Source: a virus
Reading direction: 5' to 3' (one strand)
DNA: 41,117 nt
IMG/VR virus record: IMGVR_UViG_3300008113_000795
Location: 1 to 41,117 of that record
Shown here: positions 1 to 9,500 of the stretch, piece after piece
How the letters are laid out: every line of letters begins with the position of its first letter
How positions within the stretch are numbered: the stretch's first letter is position 1
Notes under the pieces: generated by a model
Databases searched by the model: none
What the model was told of the DNA's origin: nothing
The model's input: the letters and a program-made list of their open reading frames with translations, nothing else
Program-made: the position numbers and the translations under genes

Positions 1-186
1 GGAGAGCCTCAAATGTTTGAGACTTATTATATGTTCAAAAAAGTTTCTGCTTTAATCAGTCCGACTGGCAAAGAAGAACACCTTCCCATCGAAGTTATCG
101 TCTGCAAGAAGTGTGGAAAAGTACCTGAGTTTATGTGGAAGAAAATCCCTGACTTGCCAGAGAACATGAAAGCCAGTGGAAAATAG
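1..186 (+). CDS. 3' end of an unknown gene, small Cys-pair protein (partial)
   Basis: This reading frame is open from the left edge and stops with TAG at 184-186, so only the C-terminal 61 residues are visible. The fragment contains a CxxC pair in the context VCKKCGKVPEF, which could be half of a zinc knuckle; the other half would lie outside the window. An internal ATG at 13 is possible but the frame is open upstream of it. The stop overlaps the GTG start of the SET-domain gene by 11 bases, so the two are probably translationally coupled and co-transcribed rightward. No family is recognised. Confidence 0.5.
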   Translation, partial: GEPQMFETYYMFKKVSALISPTGKEEHLPIEVIVCKKCGKVPEFMWKKIPDLPENMKASGK

Positions 187-604
187 ACCCTTCATACTTC
201 CTGGTATTTATGTTGACTGGGTAGAAGAAGTGTACGGTTGGGGTGTTTTCACCGAAGAAAAGATCACAAAAGACACATTCATTGAAGCGAGTCCTGTCAT
301 AGTCTATCCGGTAGACATCATAAAGATTGCTTCTTGGAATGCACAAGAAGATCGCGGTAGTAATGCGTCTTTAGGACTGACACTTTACAGCCTGCGGTGG
401 GGCGAGCAGTTTGCGGCTGTACCTATGGGTTACGGAGGTATCTACAACCACAGTGATCGCAACAATTGCGAATTTGTGAATGACATAGAAAACGGCATAC
501 TCTACATAATCGCACTAAGAGACATAGAACCTGGAGAACAGCTTCTCGTTTCTTATGGCAGCGATTGGTTCGACAATAAACCGTTTCCTAAAGTAGATCT
601 TTAA
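176..604 (+). CDS. SET-domain protein (putative lysine N-methyltransferase)
   Basis: A compact 142-residue single-domain protein. The three SET signatures appear in order: GWGVF at residues 21-25 (the S-adenosylmethionine-binding G-x-G-x-F element), NHS at 91-93 in YNHSDRNNCEF (cofactor and active-site motif), and GEQLLVSYG at 120-128 (the E-L-x-x-x-Y-G element carrying the catalytic tyrosine). Known SET proteins transfer methyl groups from SAM to protein lysines, and short stand-alone versions occur in viruses. The substrate here is unknown and could be a host or a virion protein. The GTG at 176 is used because an in-frame TGA lies at 167-169. It converges on phoH, and the two stop codons overlap by four bases with no terminator between them. 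Confidence 0.85.
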   Translation: MENRPFILPGIYVDWVEEVYGWGVFTEEKITKDTFIEASPVIVYPVDIIKIASWNAQEDRGSNASLGLTLYSLRWGEQFAAVPMGYGGIYNHSDRNNCEFVNDIENGILYIIALRDIEPGEQLLVSYGSDWFDNKPFPKVDL

Positions 605-1320
605 GAGTTTCTCTCGAAAACTTCTTCGATCTTTATGATCAACGGGTTTCTTACGATGTCCTCGCGTTGGAATTCCATGATTCCGATTTCTTCAATGTCT
701 TTGAAGAAGTGGACAACTTTTTCAAGTGAAGATATCTCGTTCTTGCGTATGTCGATCTGTTTAGTGTCTCCCACTATAATCATCTTAGAATTTTCTCCGA
801 GACGGGTCATAGTCGAACGCATATTCTTTAGGCTAATGTTCTGTGCTTCATCGACGATTATGATTGTGTTGTCGATGCTTCGTCCACGAATGTAGGCAAG
901 AGGCATGATCTCTATAAGTTCTTGCGCTTCAAGACTTCTTGTCAAGTCTTTACCAATGATCTTGTGGAAATTGTCCATAAAAGAAATCATATAAGGTTCC
1001 ATCTTTTCTTTCATGGTTCCTTTTAAGAATCCTATTTCTTCTCCTTCCAATACTGTCACTGACTTAACGATTATGATCTTACGATATACGTCTGGGCGTT
1101 TGGACAATAACTTAAGAGCTTCTGCACAAGCAACATAAGTCTTGCCTGTTCCCGCCGGTCCAGCGCATATCGTTATGTCTTTTGAATTTATGAGCCTGAC
1201 AAACTGTCTTTGCCTTTCGTTTTTACACTTGAGATCAAAATTGATTTTTGTTAGATATGTTTGCGCCGGTGGCAACCACGAATCTACGTTCTCGTCTTGG
1301 TTTGTCTTTTTTCTTGGCAT
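601..1320 (-). CDS. phoH: PhoH-like P-loop ATPase
   Basis: A 239-residue PhoH-family ATPase. Walker A is GPAGTGKT at residues 54-61, Walker B is IIIVDEAQN at 153-161, and the sensor-like GDTKQID is at 184-190, followed by the family-typical EFQREDIVRNPLI near the end. PhoH is an ATPase/helicase-like protein related to the N-terminal half of RNA helicases and is common in large marine phages; its role in infection is not settled. The ATG at 1320 (MPRKKTNQ) was chosen over upstream codons because it follows the stop of the preceding Cys-rich gene by 14 bases, behind an A-rich leader. No extra RNA-binding domain is seen. It is the last gene of the leftward transcript. Confidence 0.93.
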   Translation of the reverse strand: MPRKKTNQDENVDSWLPPAQTYLTKINFDLKCKNERQRQFVRLINSKDITICAGPAGTGKTYVACAEALKLLSKRPDVYRKIIIVKSVTVLEGEEIGFLKGTMKEKMEPYMISFMDNFHKIIGKDLTRSLEAQELIEIMPLAYIRGRSIDNTIIIVDEAQNISLKNMRSTMTRLGENSKMIIVGDTKQIDIRKNEISSLEKVVHFFKDIEEIGIMEFQREDIVRNPLIIKIEEVFERNS

Positions 1321-1334
1321 ATGATTTGTATTTT

Positions 1335-1589
1335 TTACCAGCGTCCGCCTGGACACTCGCAGTGTTGACATAGAACTTTTGCTTCAATGTTGCATCCGCA
1401 ACCTTGGAACTTTGTCCCGTCGTTTTTTCTATGAAATTTATCAGAGTCACATTTGGATTCTGTCCTGACTGGACAGTCTGTACAGACGGATAAGCGTGAT
1501 TTGGCGAGTTTCTTAGTTTCTTCGTCAAGAAGATTTAACGAATCCAATAACTTGTTGAACCAGCCTTCCGCGATATCCCTCAATACCAT
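1335..1589 (-). CDS. Cysteine-rich zinc-ribbon-like mini-protein
   Basis: An 84-residue protein with eight cysteines at 36, 39, 47, 64, 66, 74, 77 and 79, and a terminal CPGGRW. The pattern CxxCP...C...GCGC...C..C.CPGGRW resembles small conserved proteins in T4-like and Bacteroidota phages that end in CP-x-(G)-K/R-W, but no function is established. The cysteines could bind two zinc ions. The N-terminal ~30 residues are probably helical and lack cysteine. It sits three bases after the HAD gene and 14 bases before phoH, so it is in the same transcript. Its preservation between two enzymes argues that it is a real gene. Confidence 0.75.
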   Translation of the reverse strand: MVLRDIAEGWFNKLLDSLNLLDEETKKLAKSRLSVCTDCPVRTESKCDSDKFHRKNDGTKFQGCGCNIEAKVLCQHCECPGGRW

Positions 1590-1592
1590 GTA

Positions 1593-2177
1593 TTACACTT
1601 TAACAGTTTTGACTTTAACGTCTTTTTCTTTTTCGATTTCTTTGGCCAATCTAAGATTGTCATCATTGTCATCAAAAAAGATTAGGTCTTTGTAGCCGTC
1701 TTCAACCAATCTGTGAAGGGCTTCTTTTTTCCTTTCGGCGATGTTGCCTTTGAGTTTTTGTGAAGGATCATTGACAGCTATCACTAAGTCAGGGTGTATG
1801 TCGATTCCGTTGTGTAAGAAAAAGTCACGGATCATTTTTGAGTTTGATCTTGCTGTGACGATAGCCACATGAACGCCCGAATTGTAGAATTTTTGCAGAT
1901 CCTCAAGAACATGTGTTATGAAAGAAGCTCTTTTGAGAATCTCGAAATCTTCGAATTCTGAAAAAGAAAGCGCGTGCTTAGAAGTGGGCTTGAAAAAGTT
2001 AAATTCGGCAGGCGTCAGAGTCTTAATTACTTTTCCTGTTTTGGTGTCAAGAACTTGTATCTTAGCGTCTGAAATGATCAATGTATCGTCCAGATCAAAC
2101 ACAGCAAGTCTTTCGGAAACTACGCCTTTGATGCGAGCCTCGTTTACTTTACGGTTAGTGGATACTCTGTCGTCCAT
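1593..2177 (-). CDS. HAD-superfamily phosphatase (LNS2/Pnkp-phosphatase-like)
   Basis: A 194-residue protein with the HAD motifs in order: DLDDT at 28-32 (nucleophile and acid/base aspartates), VTARS at 107-111 (motif II), basic residues around 149-151 (motif III), and FFDDNDDN at 167-174 (metal-binding motif IV). The insert between motif I and II and the overall size fit the phage HAD group related to the 3'-phosphatase part of T4 polynucleotide kinase, but the substrate cannot be read from the sequence. The ATG at 2177 overlaps the end of the tail-protein gene by 34 bases; no closer start is available before the first motif. A separate P-loop kinase lies at 38260-38673, so a split Pnkp-like activity is possible but speculative. 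Confidence 0.85.
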   Translation of the reverse strand: MDDRVSTNRKVNEARIKGVVSERLAVFDLDDTLIISDAKIQVLDTKTGKVIKTLTPAEFNFFKPTSKHALSFSEFEDFEILKRASFITHVLEDLQKFYNSGVHVAIVTARSNSKMIRDFFLHNGIDIHPDLVIAVNDPSQKLKGNIAERKKEALHRLVEDGYKDLIFFDDNDDNLRLAKEIEKEKDVKVKTVKV

Positions 2178-3511
2178 TCTGTGTATGTCTTATTATCTTC
2201 GGATAGAATTCCACATACTGACCAATAATAGTCACCGTATGCAAGAGTTCCTGTGCTTGCGGTTGCACCTTTCCCTATGAAGTATATATCTTCTGGAAGG
2301 TATTCTTTGTATCTTGCGTAAGCATTCCTGCGGTAGTTGCTTCCACCGTTCAAAAGTTTTATACCCGTATGAAAGTATAGTTTTGTGAAAAGCACTTTAT
2401 CGCCAAATGCCGCATTGAAGAAAAAGTCTTCTCCGCTTGGCTTGCAGAAAGTAAGAGTATATCTGCCGTCCGATGCTGCGCTAATCGTATTCACAAACAG
2501 ATCATTTCCTAAAATGTTTACGTATGTGTTTAGCTGTGGAGCGTTCTGCCAATCTTCAGCTTCAACGTTAATCGTGTTGTAAGAATCGTGTGCATAGACC
2601 ATAAAGTCATCGATTCTTAAAGAACCGCTTTCTGTCAATTCAGCGGCCGCACTTGCTCCAGTCCCGGTTCCTACTATGTTGACAGTGGGTGTTATAGAAT
2701 AAAAGTCACCTGGGTTTTCGATCTTGACCGTGGTTATTTCTTTATCATACGTACCAGTTGAACCCAAGAAAACTTTCAAAGATATTTCGCCATTACCTAT
2801 TGATCTGATTCCAGGTACAAAAAAGTAAGTGATACCTCCGCCGTCTGATTGGTCTTTTTCCCTGATCCTTAAGTTGTACTTAAGAGCTTTGTCGGTCGGA
2901 TCGGTCCACCTAAAGTAAATACCGTCTTCTCTCACAGTTGAGAGCAGGTTGGCTGGAGGTTTATTGTCAACTTCGTTATTCTTATCAGTATAAAGTCTTC
3001 TTTTCCAAACGAAGTTGTCGTTTACTTCTATCAAAAGAGGATCGCCTTCACTAATGTTGCACAGTAGATTGTATTCGTATGTGTAAACATCAGCAACTGG
3101 CCCTGATACCACAACATCAAGTACATCAATAACAGCACCCTTTACATAGCTGTGAACATCATTAAAAGACGTGACGATAAAGAAATCTCCTTTCTTAATT
3201 AAGTTAGAACCATACAAACCAGGTGTAGTCGCAGACGGTGCTTCTTTTGCTGTGTATTCAACGACTATCTCGTAAACGTAGCCAACGTTCGTCGAGGATC
3301 TTCTTGATGTAACCGAAAGTATAGACGAAGAGTACTCGGTATCGTAATAGTAGCTGTCAATGCTTTCGGAAGTGTATATGAATCCTTGATTCAAGGAATT
3401 GGTTGGTGTGTTCCCATCTTCAACGGGAGGCACTTTCAAGAACTGTGATATGTTCGCAGTCGTAGGAAACTTTGAACGTTCTTGCCTTTGATTACGATCC
3501 AGTGGACTCAT
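2144..3511 (-). CDS. Tail/baseplate-associated structural protein
   Basis: A 455-residue, beta-rich protein with no enzymatic motif. A fibronectin-III-like stretch lies in the middle (around IYFRWTDPTDKALKYNLRI). It is followed by one copy of the 'N-P-G-x-x-Y-x-x-x-P-x-V-x-I-x-G-x-G-T-G-A-x-A' type repeat (ENPGDFYSITPTVNIVG), a motif shared with the giant protein upstream and familiar from T4-like phage tail proteins. Its start overlaps the giant gene by 20 bases, so translation is probably coupled. Position at the end of the virion block suggests a fibre or a fibre-attachment protein; the exact role is inferred from context only. Confidence 0.65.
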   Translation of the reverse strand: MSPLDRNQRQERSKFPTTANISQFLKVPPVEDGNTPTNSLNQGFIYTSESIDSYYYDTEYSSSILSVTSRRSSTNVGYVYEIVVEYTAKEAPSATTPGLYGSNLIKKGDFFIVTSFNDVHSYVKGAVIDVLDVVVSGPVADVYTYEYNLLCNISEGDPLLIEVNDNFVWKRRLYTDKNNEVDNKPPANLLSTVREDGIYFRWTDPTDKALKYNLRIREKDQSDGGGITYFFVPGIRSIGNGEISLKVFLGSTGTYDKEITTVKIENPGDFYSITPTVNIVGTGTGASAAAELTESGSLRIDDFMVYAHDSYNTINVEAEDWQNAPQLNTYVNILGNDLFVNTISAASDGRYTLTFCKPSGEDFFFNAAFGDKVLFTKLYFHTGIKLLNGGSNYRRNAYARYKEYLPEDIYFIGKGATASTGTLAYGDYYWSVCGILSEDNKTYTEWTTEYPLTVK

Positions 3512-6500
3512 TTACTTCTATGAAAGTATCTTTTTGTCTAACGGTTGTGTTTCCGTTTGTATCTTCAATAGTAAGTTCAACGCCAAAGACACCTGGATAT
3601 GTAAACGTCCACATAATCTTTGAATCGGTTGTTTCAACCAATATGTCATCACCTTCCTTGATCCTCCATAGGTACTTGCTCTTTCCTGCAATCTTTGATG
3701 TGTCAGATGTTAGTATTACCGAAGAACCTATTGGAAATCTTCCGTTAGTGTCTCCTGCCCAAGTTTCTTCCCACGTTAGAGCTCCGCCTATTGATCTTTC
3801 ATAAGGTAGTCTTTCTGATTCACCTGGCGCCTCTAGTCTATTGTCAAAAGTATAAATAGGACCAGTACCACCTACTGGGTTTACAAACGAAGAACTTCCT
3901 ATGTAAGAATACTGCAGGGGTAACTCTTGTGCAGGATACCAACCACGGTAGCCGAATGGGCTAAGTCCTTCTTCAAGGTAAACTTGTATGTTGCGATAGT
4001 TTATGACAAAGTCATTCAAGCCGTTTAAGAAACTGCCTACTTTGTTCGGTCCAAACCCTAACCACGAATAGTAGTTGCCTGTTGGGAAAGAATGTGAAAG
4101 CGCCGATGAGTTGCCATCTGGTGTTTCAAATGTAAGACCACCTTCGCCTGTTAAGTAGCCCAAACAATCAACGCTTGGTGTCTTTGCCTGAGCAACGATC
4201 TTGAACATTGTTCCTGTACCTCCTGCCAGTATCTGTGTTGATATCGAACTAGTTTCCCACTCTGCGTAAAATGTTATGTCATCTCCATTTGCTGTACAAG
4301 AAGATGATAATGATATTTCTCTAACCTTTCCTTGCTGCACAAGTATGTTTGTTACCGTCGCCCCTGCTGATGGATATGAAGGCAAAGTGGAAGATGTAAT
4401 TACATCACCGGGTATGATTTGATTTTCTAAAAGACCCGTTATGTTTGTAATCGTATAGCCCCCAGCGGAACAGTCTCCTATGAAAGTTGCTTTCTTTACT
4501 ATGTCTTGGTCCAAAGTAACTGTTGTTCCTGATATTCCTGTGACAGAAGATACAGGAGCAAAAGGATTTCCGTACACAACGTCACCGATCGCAACAGGAG
4601 CGTTCGTTGTGAAAGAGTTTGACGATTCGTATGTGTTAATTACTGCGGGTATTAAAGATATGTCTGATTCGGAAATAGGATAGTAGTTGAATCTAGCAAG
4701 ACCGCCCTCTGTGCTGTTGTTCAATTCAAAAAGAGCTTGTGTGAATATCTGAGCGTTACTCATACCACCGACAATTCCGTCAAAGTTGTATACATCATCT
4801 TCATTGAATTGCAGGCCGCTGTTTTGAACAACTTCATCAATGATGAAGTTACACCAGTAAGGAGTTGCGTAATCAACAGTATTCCAAGAAAGACCACATG
4901 ATTCTTCCCAAAGAGTACTTTGGTAGTTTTGCCAAGTTATGATTTCTGTTCCGAGTTTTCTTTCGGCAGAATCTTCGTCGAAGTTTCTTTGACAAACCAC
5001 GAAAGATGAAGATGATCTTAAAAGATCGCTGTCTGTGTCTGATACCGTTAGAATAGTTCCCACACCTCCTTGCCATGTACCCACTTGCGAGACCTCCATG
5101 GAGAAGTCACCAGACGCTATCCCATTGTCAAAGAACCAGTTTGTGTGATCAGCTATCGCAGTGGAATCAAATTCGGTCGATTGTGCATTATTGAATGCTC
5201 CAAGCGAAGGGTACATATTGAAGTCAAAGTAGACTGTCATATTTCCTCCAGATTCTTCTCCGTAGTAAATTCTTGTTGGGAATTCTAAGTACTCGTACTC
5301 AAGATATATCTCTTCATTGCCTGAAGCAGCAAGACTTACAAGATAAGTATCAAGTTCATCGATAGGACCTCCATCTATTCCTACTACATCAATCACATAA
5401 ACACCAGATGAGTTCCAAATATCATAAACAGCACCTACTGTGCTTGTGTCTAAGTATACGTGTGTAGTCCTAAATTCTTGCGTGTACTTAAGAGATCCGT
5501 CTACATAAGCGATTAGTTTGATCTTAGTAAAACCGGGTCTGATTTCTGTTAGAGGGTTACAAGTAGCTGTTGCTTGGTCTATGTATATCTTTCCTATATG
5601 ATCACGAACTTCAGGATCGTTTGTGTTTGCCGCGACAATAGTCCATGTTGAAGCTGATGTAGTAGGATCCCAGATAAGATTACCGTTGTTGATCTCTTGG
5701 TCTCTAAGTTTGTATATACGACCTATTTCACCTTTTTTGGTAAAAGATGAATCCGAACCTTCTCCGTTAAGAGTGATGCTTGATGGCTGTCCAGAATATG
5801 TGTTCTTTCCATTGATAGGAACTCGTGAACGAATCGGTGTGGAATTTTTTTGGAACAGCTTTAAGAACTTTCCAACTTGGATTCCGTTTGGATTTGAATC
5901 TTCATTGTAGATTTTGTTTCCGGGCAATACGACCGTTCCGCCAATTTCTCGTAAAACCTCCCATGTATTCGGTGAAGCTTTGAACGCAAGAGGAGGATCA
6001 TTTACCAATTCTATGTAAGTGTATCCTGGGTTTGAATAGTCTGCGTCAAGTACATCAAGCTGGTATATAGTATCATCTCTGCGGATAAAGATCCATTCGT
6101 TTGCTGAGTTGTAAGGCGGCTCTATTTGTGGATAGATTCTTTGCCCTTGAACAACGATCGTAGGATTGACTGCGGTTGGTGGCTCAAGATAGTCTACGAC
6201 AGGACCTTCCAGATTGTCGTCAGGCGAGATTTCCAAGATTGAAAAATCTTCACAGTATGGAAAGTTGTAATTGTTGACATCGGATAGATCACTAACGTCT
6301 AAGTTTTCCCATCTAAAGTTCATGTCTTCCCAGTCTGTGTTATTGAAGACTAAGTTGACCCAACGGCCTGTGGCATTATCCCACTTATACTCGATGTAGC
6401 GAGTGTTTTCAATTTCCTGCGCTGTCTTGTTTTCTTGCGTGTTTGGCAGTTGCTTCAAAGAATCCCATGAATCTATACAATCATTAACAAACTTTGATAT

Positions 6501-9500
6501 GTAAGAAAAGTCAGATTCCAGCATGTATACTTCTACGCAATTCTTCTTAATCAGATTTGCGAAATTATTGTCGGTATTGTAGACAATCATTTCAACGGTG
6601 TACTTGCCTATGTAAGGTAGCACGACCGTGTGATCGATAAGAACATCTATAGGTTGGATCCCACTATCATAGCTAAACTGCGCAGTTGATTTGACAGGCT
6701 CTGTCAATAGGACTTTCCATTGCATTTGATAGAATTCTCCACGCCCAAGATCGCTCCATGTAAAAATGGAACGGGTATGCCCACTATTTACATTCACGCC
6801 AGGGACATTAGAATATCCCGAGCCGCCATTTGTAACTGCCACTCCTTGGTGAACTAATATAACATCTCCTATAGCAACCGAAGTAGAAGCAGGAGAAGAA
6901 TCATAATTCTCTACTGTGATGGTTGAGCCAGGTCCTGCGGTTATGACCGAAGTCAGAACTATGTCTGCGATGTTTGAGCCTGTTACCAAACGGTTGGTAG
7001 AAACATTTAGAGTTCCTGCCGCAGCGATGTCAGGCGTAACTGTGAATTCGTTATTTGTCCCACCGCCGGTCGAGTTCACGGCTGTCACAGTGTATTCCAA
7101 AAGGTTCAGTCTTCCTTTTCTTAAAGATGCTGTAGCTGTTGCTCCGCTTCCTTCTTGACTGACTATTTTTAATGTCGGTGTAAACTTATACTCGGTTCCA
7201 GGGTTAACGATCTCTAAAGCAACTACTTCACCGTTTCCTCCTGGGAGTGAATCTATGTGTGCAATAACGTTTGCGTCGGTACTTCCTCCTACATCATTCC
7301 ATGAATAAGGAACTTCATCCCATGTTATAGGAAATTCGGTTGACAATGAAACTACCGCGCCGACTGGTATGTTAGGTGAATCATTCCATCTTTCTGTTCT
7401 TAGCCCGTTGTTGATGTTGCCTACAGGAGTTCCTGCATATATCTTAAGATCAAGATCAGCTGTTGTAGAACCTACGTTTGGACTAAAGACAGCTTGTGGA
7501 TAAGAAGAATACCCAATTCCTTTGTTTAGAAATACTACATCGTCTAATTCATATCCTAGATCGCTAACGGAGGCTGTGAAACCGGTTCGATTGACAACTT
7601 CATATTGAGATCCGACCGGGGAAACCACAAGCATCTGTGAGAAAGCTTGAGGGAGAGATGCGTATCCTGCACCTTGCGAGTATCCGCTTTGTATCTGAAC
7701 ATCTGTTACCGACCCAGATCCTGTCACACCTGTCACAAGGAGTCTGATAGGAGTTGAATAGGAACCGCCGCCGAGAGTTATGATGTCTCCGGCGGTAAAA
7801 CCAAAACCTGCGGGATTGGAAAGAGTATATGATCCAGTGTAGCCTTTTACTTTGGCATAGCCAGTGGCCTGTTGGTTCGAAGTCCCAGGAAAAGAAACCT
7901 GCGGAATACTGGTATAAGGACCTCCCGGATTAGTAATCGTTATGTCAAGAATGTCGTACTTATTCATGAAAGACTGTAATGTCTTTTCCAAAGTAGGACT
8001 TAAGTATGCTTGTGAAGAGTACGAACGAAGATCTTCGATGGGAGCGCGTTCTTCGCATGTAAAGCCAATCGGCCTTGTTAGTTCAAGGACACGTCTTTCA
8101 TCTACGTCTTTCCAAGAATTGATGGTATATCTTTCGTAGTAAACTCCTTCACCTGTGATGTCAGTAATCTGACAGTTTAGAGGTAAGAATTTTTCTCTGA
8201 GGTATTTCTTAAGAGCGAAGAATTTGATAAGAGCCTCTTCATTGGTAAATGTAAAAGCATCAGTGGTCAGAGGAGTTCCGTTTTCGTCGAATTCTCCAGA
8301 GTCTTTGACGATGTCATAGAACAATCCAAATAAGCTGGTCTTACGATAGTGCTTGCTTGGAACAATGTTGATAGACTGACCGCTTTCTTTCTTGTTCTTT
8401 AGTTGAAATGTTATGGGAACTTGGCGATACTTGCCAAATTCTGTGTCCATACTATTTACGTTTAAGAAGTATTCTTTAAGGCGAATATCGTAGTAACCAA
8501 ACCAGTTGATCATATTCACAAGTCCTTTGTAAGAACCCATATATGGCCAGATCTGGTCTCCTTGCAGAAGCATTTCTTTTCGCTTTTCGTTGAGAAGTAT
8601 GTAGTCGACGTTTGATTCATCAACTTCAGAATCTCTAAGAATCAGTTCTTGCTCCGCGTCTACATCACGACCTATGTTGGATAGGAGGACACCTAGTCTT
8701 TCGTCTTCTGCTTCAGTCTCAGCTCTATAGATTCCAAAGAACAACAGTCCAGGTCTCGAAGAAAAAGTATTGTCAATGATTCTTAAGACGGTCAAGAAGA
8801 CACCTTCTACATCAGCTTGGTGACCGATGTTAAGTGTGAACGGAGTTTTCTGAATGTCTTCGTACACAGTCCTTTGATAAAGGACGTTGTTTGCCGTCCC
8901 ACCAACTACTGCAGTTGGGATCGTGTCAGAAGAAGCAGCTTGTGTAAATTCAAACTCGATTGTTTTTGACTTCGTGATCGTCGGATAGTCAACATTGTAG
9001 TCAACATTGAACAAGAAGAATGATTCGTCACCTTCTACGTATGCTTTGAACTGTGGGACTACGCTGTATGTTACGCCGGCACCTGAAGTTGAAGAAACTG
9101 TCAATGAAGTGTCAAAGTACAGGTTGAACGTATCAACCTGAGTAAGAGTGTAAGAACCTCCGTCTAATGCACCTCCGTCTATAAATATCTTAGAACCTAC
9201 TCGAAGATCGTGTGGAAAGTACGTAGTAAAAGATATTTCTCCAACCGAGTCTGCGGGTATAGGATTCGTAAGTACAAGTGTCTGTCTTGCGGTGTTTATG
9301 CTATAAATGAAAGTATCTGCTGGCACTCCAGAGCCCGTCACATTCATACCTACAGCAAGAGAAGATATGACGGCTGCAGGCACTCTGCTGACCGTGTTTG
9401 AATCATACTCCCTGACAAGACCCGTGAATGTAAAACTCTCTATTTCTACCTTGCCGCTTGTGCCGTTTGCTGAATAAGAATTGATATTGAAAGGACCATA

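Noticed and set aside
1321-1371. Upstream-extended start of phoH
   Set aside because: The extension would overlap the Cys-rich gene in another frame; the ATG at 1320 has an A-rich leader and fits the usual PhoH N terminus.
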